Positions 51,183 to 60,599 of a stretch of 64,000 nucleotides of DNA are shown here, in pieces. The notes beneath the pieces were generated by a model that saw nothing but the letters and a program-made list of their open reading frames with translations, had not been told where the DNA came from and did not search any database. A program made the translations under genes and the position numbers. Source of the stretch: Anaerolineae bacterium (GTDB taxonomy: Bacteria; Chloroflexota; Anaerolineae; Aggregatilineales; Phototrophicaceae). Each line of letters starts with the position of its first letter. Position 1 is the stretch's first letter. The stretch spans positions 1-64,000 of the forward strand of contig JAJEBY010000010.1 in NCBI GenBank assembly GCA_022822305.1, written 5' to 3'.

Positions 51183-52376
51183 CTAGGTGAAAGCGTTCAA
51201 GCCCGTCAGCTCCCGACCTACCAGCAGCAAGTTAACTTCGTTTGTGCCTTCGTAAGTATAGATGATTTCCGCATCGAGCATGAGGCGAGCGATATGGTTA
51301 TCGATGACAATTCCGTTGCCGCCCAGGCATTCCCGCGCCAACTGCGTGACATAGCGCGCCTTGCGAGCATTATTGTATTTCGCCATCGACACTGAGCCCT
51401 CAGACAAAAGCCCGCGGTTGATCAAATGCGAAAGCTGCAAACAGAGCGTCTGCATCAGCGTGACTTCGGTCGCCATCTCCACCAGTTTGTGCTGGATAAG
51501 CTGGAAGCCGGCGATCGGTTTGCCGAATTGTTCGCGCTCCTTGGTATATTTCAGCGCCAGCTCGAAGGCCCCGGCCGCCACGCCCGCCGCCTCCCAAGCC
51601 ACGCCATAGCGCCCGGCGCCCAAGACTAGCGCCATATCGCGAAAGCGATTGACGTAGGCCAGGCGATTCTCTGCCGGCACGAATACATTCTCCAACGTGA
51701 TATCAGCGTTGAGCACGGCGCGCTTGCCCACCTTGCCCCAAATGTCGTTGATGCCCACGCCCTCGGTGTCGTTGGGATTCTCGATGACATAACCGCCGAA
51801 ATCGCCGCTCTCGTCATCCCGCGCCCAAATGATCAGGATATCCGCGATGGAGGCGTTGCCAATCCAGCGTTTGGCGCCGTTGAGGATGAAGCCCCCTTTC
51901 GCTTTGCGCGCGGTAGTCTTGACTTGCGCGGCGTTGGAGCCGACATCCGGCTCGGTCAAACCGAAAGCGCCGATCTTCTCCAGCTTGACCATATCCGGCA
52001 GCCAGCGCGCCTTCTGTTCGTCATCGCCGAGCATGCCGATCGATCCCATCGCCAAGCCCGAATGCACGCCGTAAAAGGTGCTGATGCTGCCATCGCCCTT
52101 GCCCAGCTCATACATGACCATACCCATCTCCACGAAATCCAGGCCGGCCGCGCCATGCTCGAAGAGCCCGCCGCCGATGATGGGCAGGTCGACCATCTTG
52201 CGGGCGATCTCCCAGGGGAATTCGGCCTTCTCCCAATAGGGATTTATCTTGGGCATGACTTCGCGTTCGACGAAATCGCGCACTTCCTGTCGCAGCGCTT
52301 TCTGCTTGTCGCTGAAGTGCATGTCGACTTGGTAAAGGTCGAAACCGGAATAGAGCTTCTCAATCTGTTTTTCCAT
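51183..52376 (-). CDS. Acyl-CoA dehydrogenase (glutaryl-CoA dehydrogenase-like)
   Basis: A 397-residue FAD-dependent acyl-CoA dehydrogenase. It has GAFGLTEPDVGSNAAQVKT (FAD/substrate motif), the RWIGNAS segment, REQFGKPIAGFQLIQHKL and LGGNGI, and the catalytic Glu in YTYEGTNEVN near the C-terminus, the position used by glutaryl- and short-chain enzymes. ATG at 52376 follows GAGGCGCG. It oxidises an acyl-CoA in the cytoplasm. Substrate and electron-transfer partner are not given by the neighbourhood. Confidence 0.92.
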   Translation of the reverse strand: MEKQIEKLYSGFDLYQVDMHFSDKQKALRQEVRDFVEREVMPKINPYWEKAEFPWEIARKMVDLPIIGGGLFEHGAAGLDFVEMGMVMYELGKGDGSISTFYGVHSGLAMGSIGMLGDDEQKARWLPDMVKLEKIGAFGLTEPDVGSNAAQVKTTARKAKGGFILNGAKRWIGNASIADILIIWARDDESGDFGGYVIENPNDTEGVGINDIWGKVGKRAVLNADITLENVFVPAENRLAYVNRFRDMALVLGAGRYGVAWEAAGVAAGAFELALKYTKEREQFGKPIAGFQLIQHKLVEMATEVTLMQTLCLQLSHLINRGLLSEGSVSMAKYNNARKARYVTQLARECLGGNGIVIDNHIARLMLDAEIIYTYEGTNEVNLLLVGRELTGLNAFT

Positions 52377-52551
52377 GGTCACACGCGCCTCGCGTTAATC
52401 GAATTGGCGTTTGATTAAAGCATATCAGCATTCACTTGCCGAATCAATTCGGTATTGGGTAAGGGAGTCGGGTACAATATCGCCATCTGATTGCGTCTAA
52501 TAGAAATCGCGCAAGTGATTAGCGGACGCCCTCCTGAGGTCCTGTCACGGC

Positions 52552-53736
52552 ATGACTAGATTGCTAGCCATCAGGCGGCATTCCGCCTCTCTACGCCTCA
52601 TCGCGCTGCAATTCCTCAGCTTGGCCGGCATCGGCATCGTCTGGCCCTATATCAACGTCTACCTGACCGAGCTTGGCTTCTCCGGCACGCTCATCGGCAC
52701 CCTGGGCAGCGCCGGCGCGGTGATTTCACTGGTACTGACGCCCTTGCTCAATCAGATCGCCGACCGGCTGATGCAGCAGCGGCTCCTGTTCATGGGTTAT
52801 CTGGGCGGCTTCGCCCTGGCCAATGCCATTTTCGCCGCCGCCCACGCCACCTGGCTGATCATCGCCGCCGTACTGCTCTTCCGCGTGACCGTCAGCCCCA
52901 GCATGACGCTGGGCATGCAGCTGACCATCGCGCAAGTCTTGCGCAGCGGCAAATCGGTCTTGGGCCAGATACGTTCATTTGCCTCGCTGGGTTTCGCGCT
53001 GGCCAGCCTGCTCGCCGGATGGCTGTTCCTGATCGGCGGCTATCCGCTCTTGTTCTGGGTTGGCACGGCATTCGCCCTGGTCAGCATACAGACGGCGACC
53101 GTCTTTCCCGCCAAAGCGACACACAAGCCAAAAACCGATGAAGAGGCAAAACAGCCGCGCAACCGCGGATTTTATGTCTTGGCCGCCAGCCAATTCTTCG
53201 TCGCCATGGGCACCTACAATGCCTACGTCTTCATCTTCATCCACTTCACCAAAAACCTGGGCGTGCCCTCGGCCGATGTCGGCTTGTGGGCGGCCATACT
53301 CGGCATCGTCGAATTCCCCTTCTTCTTTTTGATGGATGCCATCCTGCCCAAGTTCCGCATCCGCGTCGCCTATATCGTGAGCGTTTTGGGCATTGGCGTA
53401 TTCATGTTGCTCATGGGCGTGGTGCCGAATCTGCCGCTGCTGGCGCTGCTGCTCGTGCTGCGCGGCATGATCTGGCCCGGTTTCCAACTGTCGTCTTTCA
53501 CCCTGGTCAATGCGATCAGTCACCCGCGCAACGTCGCCACCAATCAAGCGATCCTGCAAGTCACCATGCCCAGCGTCGCCCTGCTCTTGACCGGTTCTTT
53601 CTTTGGCTGGACGTTCGATAATCTGGGACCGGTCGCGTTTTTTGCGTTGTGCGCTCTGATGTGCGCCATCGGCGCCGGCATCGTCATCGCCGGCTTCCGC
53701 TTATTCGAGACCAAGCCCCAAGCCGCCTCCGAATGA
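52552..53736 (+). CDS. MFS transporter
   Basis: A 394-residue major facilitator protein with twelve predicted hydrophobic segments. The first half has the NQIADRL cytoplasmic loop (motif A-like), and the fold resembles the MFS_1-like/nucleoside-proton-symporter group. A hydrophilic loop (THKPKTDEEAKQPRNR) separates the halves. It lies 50 bp before the xylulokinase-type gene, suggesting a role in uptake of the sugar phosphorylated by that kinase. Confidence 0.88.
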   Translation: MTRLLAIRRHSASLRLIALQFLSLAGIGIVWPYINVYLTELGFSGTLIGTLGSAGAVISLVLTPLLNQIADRLMQQRLLFMGYLGGFALANAIFAAAHATWLIIAAVLLFRVTVSPSMTLGMQLTIAQVLRSGKSVLGQIRSFASLGFALASLLAGWLFLIGGYPLLFWVGTAFALVSIQTATVFPAKATHKPKTDEEAKQPRNRGFYVLAASQFFVAMGTYNAYVFIFIHFTKNLGVPSADVGLWAAILGIVEFPFFFLMDAILPKFRIRVAYIVSVLGIGVFMLLMGVVPNLPLLALLLVLRGMIWPGFQLSSFTLVNAISHPRNVATNQAILQVTMPSVALLLTGSFFGWTFDNLGPVAFFALCALMCAIGAGIVIAGFRLFETKPQAASE

Positions 53737-53786
53737 TCCGACGCCGCCATACCTGGGACATATCGGACTTGGAAGGCATACCGCGC

Positions 53787-55262
53787 ATGTCGTCTCCAAT
53801 CGTGCTGGGCATTGACCTCGGCACCCAGCAATTGAAAGTCATCGCGGTCGATGGCGCGACCGCCGCCGTAATGGGCAGCGCGCAGACGGCGGTCGAGAAT
53901 CTGACGCCCGCGCCCGGCTGGCTGGAACAAGTTCCCGACGACTGGTGGACAGCGCTCTGCCGGCTGACGCGCGAACTGAAAGCGAAGCTGGGAATCTCGG
54001 CCGAAGCGATCGCGGGCATCGGCCTCTCCGGTCACATGCATTCGATTGTGCCGCTGCGCGCCGACGGCAGCATCGCCCATAACTGCATCGTTTGGGCTGA
54101 TACGCGCTCAAAAGCGCAGGCGCAGCGCCTCGCAGACACCAGCGCCGACAAGCTCTGGAATCCGTCCATCGCGCCCTACAGCCTCAACAAAATTCTCTGG
54201 CTGCAGGAACGCCTTCCTCGCGTCTTTGCGGAGGTCAGCCGCTTTCTGTTCTCGAAGGACTATCTGCGCTATCGCATGACCGGCGAGCTGGGCACGGATC
54301 CCTCCGATGCCTCGGGTTCGCTGATGTGGGACTTCGCCAAGCGAGAATGGGATGCCGCGCTGCTCGCTGAATTCGACCTGGCGCCGTCGCTGCTGCCGCC
54401 CGTTCAAGCATCGAGCGAAATCGCCGGCACGCTTAGCGCGGAAGCCGCGCGCGATTTGGGCTTGTCGCCCGGCACAACAGTCGCTTATGGCGGCGGCGAT
54501 TGTCCCTGCGCTGTCGTCGGCGCCGGCATTCCCGCTGCCGATACCTTGCTGATCAACGCCGGCACCGCCGTGCAGGTCATCGAAATGCGCGACAAACCCT
54601 CGCCCTTTGATCCTGTTACGAGTGTACGTTATCTGTTTGAACTCGGCATTGAAGGCAAATGCTTCGCCATCGGCGCGCTCAACAGCGCCGGCCATTCGCT
54701 GGAATGGTGGCGCGCGCTCGTGGACGAACGCTTGTCTTACGCCGAATTTGACGCGCTGGCGGCCGAGACGCCCTCAACTCCTGATGGTCCGCTCTTCCTG
54801 CCTTATTTGCAGGGTACCGGAACCCCTTATCTTCGCGATGGCGCTTATGGCAGCTTCGTGCAGCTTTCAGCGACGGCAGACCAGCCCACATTGACACGCG
54901 CAGTGATGGATGGCGTCGCTTTCGGCATCAAACACTGCGCTGAAGCGCTGGTCAGCGAAGATTCACTCGCGAACAAGATTATCCTCTTCACCGGCGGCGT
55001 TCCCAAGAGCCCGCTGATGCGCGAGATCCTGGCCAATGTCTTCGGCGGCGAGATACGCTGCCTCGCCTTCTCCGATATGTCGGCGCTGGGCGCGGCCGCG
55101 CATGCGGCGGTGGCGGGCGGCATCAACAGCGACGCGCGCGCTTTCCTGGCTGACTTCGATTATGGCGAAATCACGGTCAAGGCGACGCCCGCGCTGCAAG
55201 AACAATACACGGCCAGCTACGAACGCTACAAAGTGTGGGCCGAACGCATAGCGGGCCATTGA
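53787..55262 (+). CDS. FGGY carbohydrate kinase (xylulokinase-like)
   Basis: A 491-residue FGGY-family kinase. The N-terminal ATPase motif GIDLGTQQLKV is at residues 7-17, followed by GLSGHMHSIVPL and the catalytic Asp in IVWADTRS. The C-terminal domain has GGGDCPCAVVGAG and FTGGVPKSPLMREILANVF. The ATG at 53787 with GGAAGG upstream is preferred over earlier in-frame codons. It likely phosphorylates D-xylulose or a related ketose. The order after the MFS gene suggests a transport-kinase pair. Confidence 0.9.
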   Translation: MSSPIVLGIDLGTQQLKVIAVDGATAAVMGSAQTAVENLTPAPGWLEQVPDDWWTALCRLTRELKAKLGISAEAIAGIGLSGHMHSIVPLRADGSIAHNCIVWADTRSKAQAQRLADTSADKLWNPSIAPYSLNKILWLQERLPRVFAEVSRFLFSKDYLRYRMTGELGTDPSDASGSLMWDFAKREWDAALLAEFDLAPSLLPPVQASSEIAGTLSAEAARDLGLSPGTTVAYGGGDCPCAVVGAGIPAADTLLINAGTAVQVIEMRDKPSPFDPVTSVRYLFELGIEGKCFAIGALNSAGHSLEWWRALVDERLSYAEFDALAAETPSTPDGPLFLPYLQGTGTPYLRDGAYGSFVQLSATADQPTLTRAVMDGVAFGIKHCAEALVSEDSLANKIILFTGGVPKSPLMREILANVFGGEIRCLAFSDMSALGAAAHAAVAGGINSDARAFLADFDYGEITVKATPALQEQYTASYERYKVWAERIAGH

Positions 55263-55288
55263 CAGATATCTGCCAACTGCATCGCTAA

Positions 55289-55669
55289 TCAGCCCGCTTC
55301 CAATTCCGCCAGGCGCGCCTGCAGGGCTTTCTCCAACAGCGCCTCAGGCAGATCCAGGCCGGGCTTGATGTGGAAGGTCGTGCCCGATATCCAGATGCCT
55401 TCCGCCTTGAGCTCATCCTTCATGGCGGCGGGAATGGCTTTGCTCATGGTATGGAGGCCAATATGCTTCTTGGCCGCCGATATGGCGACGAAGTCTTTCT
55501 TCAGGCGGAAGATCGGAATCTTGTAACTGACCCGCTGCGTGCAATCGGGCGCGACGCGCGTGATGATCTCGCGCAGCTGTTGCAAGGTCGCGCGGAAGTC
55601 ATCCGGCACGGCTTCCAGATAGGCGTCCACCTCTCCCGGAGCGTGGCGGGTCGGCTTCGGTTTACTCAT
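55289..55669 (-). CDS. DUF1801-family protein
   Basis: A 126-residue DUF1801 protein (YdhG/YjbR-like fold, related to iron-chaperone frataxin-like proteins). The family features are VDAYLEAVPDDFRATLQQLR at the N-terminus, an aromatic region SYKIPIFRLKKDFVAI, and GTTFHIKPGLDLPEALLEKAL at the end. It overlaps the VOC gene upstream by 8 bp. Biochemical role unknown. Confidence 0.85.
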   Translation of the reverse strand: MSKPKPTRHAPGEVDAYLEAVPDDFRATLQQLREIITRVAPDCTQRVSYKIPIFRLKKDFVAISAAKKHIGLHTMSKAIPAAMKDELKAEGIWISGTTFHIKPGLDLPEALLEKALQARLAELEAG

Positions 55670-56138
55670 CGCGGAAAGCTCTCTCTAACTCAGCGATATC
55701 GAGCTTTTTCATGGTCATGAAAGCCGCCGTCACGCGCGCGACCGCGGCGCTGTCGTCGCTCGACATCATCTCAAGCAAGCGGGTCGGCGTGATCTGCCAG
55801 GAGACGCCGAAGCGATCGGTCAGCCAGCCGCATTGACTCTCCGCGCCGCCATCGCTGGTCATGACACTCCAGAGCCGGTCGATCTCGGCCTGATCGTCGC
55901 AGTGAATGCAGAGCGAAAATGACGCGTTCGGTTTGAAGTAGGTATTGCCGTTGATCAAGACGAAGCGTTGCCCGGCCAGCTGGAACTCCGCGGACATGAT
56001 GTCGTCGTCGCGGCCCGGCCCCGCTTCGCCATAGCGCACGACCTTGAGTACGCGCGAATCGGGCATAAGCGAAGTATAGAAGTCGAGCGCCTCTTGGATG
56101 CGCCCGTCAAACCAGAGATTGGCCACGATCTTTTGCAT
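55662..56138 (-). CDS. PhnB-like VOC-fold protein (3-demethylubiquinone methyltransferase-like)
   Basis: A 158-residue glyoxalase/bleomycin-resistance (VOC) fold protein of the PhnB type. It has LWFDGRIQEALDFYTSLMPD at the N-terminus, the GQRFVLINGN strand, and CGWLTDRFGVSWQITP near the end. The start at 56138 (MQKIVANLWF) follows GGAGGACC; longer starts are not shared with the paralogue. About half of the residues match the paralogue at 56406, so the two came from a duplication. Metal-dependent lyase or binding role unknown. Confidence 0.88.
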   Translation of the reverse strand: MQKIVANLWFDGRIQEALDFYTSLMPDSRVLKVVRYGEAGPGRDDDIMSAEFQLAGQRFVLINGNTYFKPNASFSLCIHCDDQAEIDRLWSVMTSDGGAESQCGWLTDRFGVSWQITPTRLLEMMSSDDSAAVARVTAAFMTMKKLDIAELERAFRDE

Positions 56139-56215
56139 GAGCTGGTCCTCCACTTTGGATTCGATCAATTGCGCATGCGCAGACTTTATCATATCTCCGG
56201 CCGCAATGGCGAAAA

Positions 56216-56330
56216 TCTACGGGGCGACCTGTCGCGTATCCCGCCTGAGCACGCGAGAATTGTAGGGGCGACTCTGTGAGTCGCCCGCCAAGCGCTAAAG
56301 AATATAGGGGCGAGCCGTGGCTCGCCTGAC
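56216..56330. repeat. Cluster of small hairpin repeats type S
   Basis: A degenerate unit at 56216-56243, a perfect unit at 56261-56289 (core identical to 25567-25594) and a shorter unit at 56305-56328 (GGGCGAGCCGTGGCTCGCCT). The cluster separates two paralogous VOC genes. Confidence 0.7.
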
Positions 56331-56405
56331 AAACTGCCTCGAAGAACCGGCGCCGATTCCGCACGCGTAGCCATCATAGACGGGGCATGTCAGTTTGGAT
56401 TCGGC

Positions 56406-56882
56406 TCATTTGCCGCGAAAGGCGCGCTCAAGCGCAGCAATATCGAGCTTGTTCATCTCCAGGAGGGCCGCGGTAACGCGCTCCACCGCCGCCCCGTCAT
56501 CGCTCGAGAGCATCTCGCGCAGTCTCATCGGCACGATCTGCCAGGAGACGCCGAAGCGATCGACCAGCCAGCCGCAGCGGCTTTCATCGCCGCCACCGGA
56601 AATTAGCCCGTCCCAGAGTCTGTCCACTTCGGCTTGATCAACGCAGTTGACGCACAGCGACATCGCCGGACTGTGCGTGAATTGCGGACCGCCATTGATG
56701 ATGCAAAACGCTTGCCCGGCCAATTCGAACTCGGCGGTCATAATTTCGCTCGGATCGCCCATCCCCGCTTCGTTGTAACGGAGCGTGCGCGTGACGCGCG
56801 AATCGGGCAGCAGCGACGTATAAAGCTCCAGCGCCTCTTCGACCCGTCCATCGAACCAGAGATTGGTGACGATCTTCTGCAC
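56406..56882 (-). CDS. PhnB-like VOC-fold protein (paralogue)
   Basis: A 158-residue protein of the same PhnB-like VOC family and length as the gene at 55662. Shared blocks include LWFDGR-x-x-EAL and CGWL-x-DRFGVSWQI. The start is GTG at 56882, with GAGGAG upstream in the end of the NTF2-like gene, so translation is coupled. Function unknown. Confidence 0.88.
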   Translation of the reverse strand: MQKIVTNLWFDGRVEEALELYTSLLPDSRVTRTLRYNEAGMGDPSEIMTAEFELAGQAFCIINGGPQFTHSPAMSLCVNCVDQAEVDRLWDGLISGGGDESRCGWLVDRFGVSWQIVPMRLREMLSSDDGAAVERVTAALLEMNKLDIAALERAFRGK

Positions 56883-56885
56883 AGT

Positions 56886-57287
56886 CTAGCGCTCCTCGCT
56901 GATCTCAATTGCATACGAGGTCAAGGTCTTGATTGTGTTGCCGGCGGCGCGGGCAAATTGAACGACATCGCAGAAGGCGTAGCTACCCCCGCCTGCGATG
57001 CGAATCTCGCCGTTGACCGCGCCCTCGCTGCCCTGCGTGATGATGGAATCGATGACCAGCTCGCTGGCGACTGCATCCTGCATCGCTTCCAACGCTTGAC
57101 GGACCGCATCCTTCCCTTCGGCCACATCAGCGCCGACCATACGCCAGACGATATCATCGCTCATCAGCGCCAGGATGGCCTCGACATCCGCGCGCGCGAA
57201 GGCGATGTTCAAGTCGCGCAGCAGCAGCTTATTCCGCGCGTCGCCGCAGTCGGCGTTGATGGTGATTTTGGGCATTGAAGCGGTCAT
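56886..57287 (-). CDS. NTF2-like (SnoaL-type) protein
   Basis: A 133-residue small alpha+beta-cone protein of the nuclear-transport-factor-2-like superfamily. Clues are FARADVEAILALMSDDIVWR near residue 30 and the strands around AFCDVVQFARAAGNTIK. It is 3 bp upstream of the VOC gene. Members bind small ligands or act as isomerases; no catalytic residue can be assigned. Confidence 0.8.
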   Translation of the reverse strand: MTASMPKITINADCGDARNKLLLRDLNIAFARADVEAILALMSDDIVWRMVGADVAEGKDAVRQALEAMQDAVASELVIDSIITQGSEGAVNGEIRIAGGGSYAFCDVVQFARAAGNTIKTLTSYAIEISEER

Positions 57288-57310
57288 AGTTGTTAGAGAA
57301 CGGCGCTGAA

Positions 57311-57709
57311 TTATTGCAGATTCGCCGGACCGAAACCATGCGGCAGCAGCTCAGCCACCGTCGTCCGAAGATGCAGCTTGCCATCCAGATCAGCCATCAG
57401 CACCGTCATGCCCGGCGAGAACTCAAACATCACCTGACGGCAAACGCCGCAAGGCGAACCACCGTCGCGAGTCACCACGGCGATGCGCTCGAATTGACGC
57501 TGGCCCTCGCTGACCGCCTTGAAGAGCGCCGTCCGTTCGGCGCATACGGTCGGCGTATAGCCGGCGTTTTCGACATTGCAGCCGGTGTAAACAGCGCCGT
57601 CAACCGTGAGCAGCGCCGCGCCCACGGCATACCCGCTGTAGGGGATATAGGCGTTGCGGCTGGCTTCAATGGCGGCTTGGATCAATTCATGATCGGCTGG
57701 ATTGAGCAT
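57311..57709 (-). CDS. cdd: Cytidine deaminase
   Basis: A 132-residue zinc deaminase that converts cytidine/deoxycytidine to uridine in pyrimidine salvage. The zinc motifs are CAE in VCAERTALFKAV, and PCGVCRQ. YIPYSGYAVGAALLT and NVENAGYTPTVCAE are family-typical. The start at 57709 (MLNPADHEL) overlaps the 3' end of the CorC-type gene by 23 bp, and a longer start would run far into it. Length is usual for the tetrameric class. Confidence 0.92.
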   Translation of the reverse strand: MLNPADHELIQAAIEASRNAYIPYSGYAVGAALLTVDGAVYTGCNVENAGYTPTVCAERTALFKAVSEGQRQFERIAVVTRDGGSPCGVCRQVMFEFSPGMTVLMADLDGKLHLRTTVAELLPHGFGPANLQ

Positions 57710-59030
57710 GTTGGTTGATCGGCTCCATACCAATTGTGGGCGGGCTTTGGTCATCCGCCGGCTGCGGCGCGATCTTGCGCACGGCCACCTTGCGGATGCG
57801 ATGCCCGTCAATGGACTTGATAGTCATGCTTAGGATGTCGCTGCTGACGGTCTCGCTCGCTTGGGGCACGCGACCCAGAATGAAATAAATGTAGCCGCCC
57901 AAGGTATCGGCATCGCTGGTATCGATCGAACAATCCAGCAAGGCGTTGACATCATCGAGGTCCATGCTGGCGTCGATCAAGTACGATCCATCGCCGACTT
58001 CGACGAACTCTTCTTCCTCAGCGAAGTCATATTCATCGCGGATATCGCCGATAATCTCCTCGATCAGATTCTCGATGGTGATCAGACCGGAGGTGCCGCC
58101 ATATTCATCGACGACGATGGCGAGATGCACATTCTTGGCTTGCAACTCCTTGAGCAAGGCATCGGCGCGCTTGGTCTCCGGCACAAAATAAGCGGGACGA
58201 AGCAAGTCGCGGATGGCCTGGCTCTCGAGATCATCGCGATTCTCAAGCACGGTCAGGATGTCTTTGGCATAGAGCAGACCGATGACATTGTCGATGCTGT
58301 CTTCAAAGACCGGTATGCGCGAAAAGCCCGATTCCACAAAGGCGGATAGCGCCTGCATGATCGTGTGGTTGACCTCAAGCGCGATGATGTCAATGCGCGG
58401 AGTCATCAATTCGCGGGCGTTGCTTTCGTCCAATTGCAGCACGGAATAGATCATGTCCTTTTCTTCGTCTTCGATGGCGCCGCCGCTGTGCCCGGCGTCC
58501 ACCAGCGTCATGATCTCTTCTTCGGTGACCAGATTGACCAGGTCCTTGCTGCCAAACAGACGCGCGATCAGGCGGCTGAGCAGCAGCACCAGCGCGGTCA
58601 AAGGCCTCATGATCGTCACCAACAGGCGCATCGGTGTGATGGCGAGCCGCGCCAGACTGTCCGCGTGGCTCGCGCCCAGCGCTTCCGGCGCCAGGTCCCC
58701 AATGATCAGCGTCGCCGTCGCGCCCAGCACGACCGTTGCGATGGCGATCCACACTCGCGCCGCTTCAGCAGCCGCCGTGTTGCTATCCAGAAGCAGCAGC
58801 GTCAGCACAGTGGCGATGGCGAAACGCGTCAGGATATGCGCCAGGCTGACGGTCATACCCAGCTGCAGCGCGTCCTCGGTCAACGCTAGCGTACGGCGCG
58901 CGCCGTCGTCGCCATCGTCCGCGCGTTCACGCAGCGTCGAGCGCGACACATTGTGCAAGACGGCATTGAGCAAGCTGACAAAACCGTGCAGGCCGACCAG
59001 CGCCAGCAATAAGAAGAGGTGCCCGGTCAT
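57687..59030 (-). CDS. CorC/CNNM-type CBS-domain membrane protein (hemolysin family)
   Basis: A 447-residue protein. An N-terminal DUF21 membrane domain (four hydrophobic segments, residues about 1-190) is followed by a CBS pair (about 210-330, with VLQLDESNARELMTPRIDI and VIVDEYGGTSGLITIENL) and a C-terminal CorC_HlyC domain (about 345-430). Family members are linked to magnesium/cobalt transport or its regulation and are labelled hemolysins for historical reasons. The ATG is at 59030. The 3' end overlaps cdd by 23 bp. Confidence 0.9.
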   Translation of the reverse strand: MTGHLFLLLALVGLHGFVSLLNAVLHNVSRSTLRERADDGDDGARRTLALTEDALQLGMTVSLAHILTRFAIATVLTLLLLDSNTAAAEAARVWIAIATVVLGATATLIIGDLAPEALGASHADSLARLAITPMRLLVTIMRPLTALVLLLSRLIARLFGSKDLVNLVTEEEIMTLVDAGHSGGAIEDEEKDMIYSVLQLDESNARELMTPRIDIIALEVNHTIMQALSAFVESGFSRIPVFEDSIDNVIGLLYAKDILTVLENRDDLESQAIRDLLRPAYFVPETKRADALLKELQAKNVHLAIVVDEYGGTSGLITIENLIEEIIGDIRDEYDFAEEEEFVEVGDGSYLIDASMDLDDVNALLDCSIDTSDADTLGGYIYFILGRVPQASETVSSDILSMTIKSIDGHRIRKVAVRKIAPQPADDQSPPTIGMEPINQHAQSSRS

Positions 59031-59555
59031 GGATGCCCTTCCTGGCGCGCGCGGCGAGGCAAATCAAAAATCGCCGGACATGAAAAATCATGATCGGCGT
59101 TCACATCGTTCACTATGTGCGTGGGACTCCCTGACGGAGGCTCGGGCGAATCGTCCACTATGTCGTAGCGCTCAATTTACAATGTGACGATAGTGTACCA
59201 CAGTGATTTTGCCCGCTGCAAGTACCGTGGCAAATGGGGCGTAGCAATCGCGCCGGAATTTAGTCTATCCCCCTCAATCTCCTCATATCAATGTGGGGAA
59301 GCTTGTTCAACTGTGAATCAACAGGTGTTTATTAATGATGTAAGCTTCCATAGCCGATGATTATGGGAGAGGTCGCGCTACCCTTGCTCCCCCTCTCCAT
59401 TGCAATGGGGAGGGGGCCGGGGGGTGGGGTTGTAGGGGGCCTCGATGTTGAAAAACGATCAAATGCGCTTGCCCGGGAACTGAAGTCGCGACGCGCCATA
59501 TATCCGCTAAACTATAATTCATATTAGGCGAATGTCAGACGTGAAGGGAAGGGCC
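59031..59555. other. 525-bp intergenic region with type M repeat
   Basis: Divergent gap between the CorC-type gene and the mannonate dehydratase gene. 59031-59264 shows no gene. The type M repeat fills 59265-59434. The sequence before 59556 (AAACTATAATTCATATTAGG near 59509) contains a possible -10 box TATAAT. Confidence 0.55.
59265..59434. repeat. Composite palindromic repeat type M, copy 2
   Basis: Same two-part plan as 12999-13169: CTATCCCCCTCAATCTCCTC..ATCAATGTGGGGA first, then GCTCCCCCTCTCCATTGCAA..GGGGAGGGGGCCG and a GGGGTTGTAG end, with about 80 bp of AT-richer sequence between. Confidence 0.6.
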
Positions 59556-60584
59556 ATGACCGACAAGATGCGGGTCGCGCTGGGGCAATACAATATCGCC
59601 ACCGATGAATACTTGACCTTCGCCAAACAGTTGGGCGTCGGCGGCGTTCAATTCAATCTGCATGCCGGGTCGCCGGACCTGCCCGCCGCGGACGGCTATT
59701 GGCATGTCGCTGACTTGCGTCGCCTCAAGCAGAAGGTCAACGACTATGGATTGCGATTGGAAGCGATCGAGAATGTGCCGCGCGCCGTCTACATGGACGC
59801 CATGCTCAACGGACCCCGCCGCGACCAACAGATCGCCAATTATCAGCGCACGCTGCGGAATATGGGCGAGGCGGGCATACCCATTCTCGGCCTGAACTGG
59901 ATGCCCAATCTGGTCTGGCGCACGCCTGCCGCGACCGGACGAGGCGGCGTGATTGTGACCGCCTTCGATATGGAGCGAGCGCTGGCCGGCGACATCGTCG
60001 ACGGATACCTGACAGTAGACTCAGCCGAAGACCGCGAATACAGCGAAGAAGAGATCTTCGCCAATTATGTCTATTTCATGGAGCGCGCGCTCCCGGTGGC
60101 CGAAGAAGCGGGTGTCAAAATCGCCATCCATCCCGATGACCCGCCGGTTGCGTCGCTGGGCGGGATCGCGCGCGTCTTCCACAAGCCGGAACATTTCCAG
60201 CGGGCGCTGGAAGCCGTGCCCAGCCCCAGTCACGGACTGGATTTCTGCATGGGCTGCTTCTCCGAGATGGTTTATGCGGACAAAAGCAACAACGACGGCG
60301 TGCTGGATGCCATGCGCTATTTTGGCGAGCGCGGCAAGATCTTCTATATGCATTTCCGCGATGTGCAAGGTTGTGTGCCACGCTTCCAGGAATGCTTCCC
60401 CGGCGAGGGCAATGTCGATGTAGTGGCCGCCATCAAAACGCTGCATGAAGTCGGCTTTGATGGCTTCATCATCGACGATCACGTGCCGGAGATGCTGGAC
60501 GACAGCGATTGGCGGCATCGCGGACACGCCTATTCCACCGGCTATATCATGGCCTTGGTCGAGGCGGTCAGCCAGTTGGCCTAG
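59556..60584 (+). CDS. uxuA: Mannonate dehydratase
   Basis: A 342-residue UxuA-family TIM barrel that dehydrates D-mannonate to 2-keto-3-deoxygluconate in hexuronate degradation. Metal-binding and family motifs: HPDDPP, LDFCMGCFSEM, MHFRDVQG and IIDDHVPEM, and the end HAYSTGYIMAL. The ATG at 59556 has AAGGGAAGGG just upstream; an ATG at 59532 gives eight more residues. It lies alone between intergenic repeats and the convergent murJ gene. Confidence 0.92.
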   Translation: MTDKMRVALGQYNIATDEYLTFAKQLGVGGVQFNLHAGSPDLPAADGYWHVADLRRLKQKVNDYGLRLEAIENVPRAVYMDAMLNGPRRDQQIANYQRTLRNMGEAGIPILGLNWMPNLVWRTPAATGRGGVIVTAFDMERALAGDIVDGYLTVDSAEDREYSEEEIFANYVYFMERALPVAEEAGVKIAIHPDDPPVASLGGIARVFHKPEHFQRALEAVPSPSHGLDFCMGCFSEMVYADKSNNDGVLDAMRYFGERGKIFYMHFRDVQGCVPRFQECFPGEGNVDVVAAIKTLHEVGFDGFIIDDHVPEMLDDSDWRHRGHAYSTGYIMALVEAVSQLA

Positions 60585-60599
60585 CGCGCTCTCGTCGGC

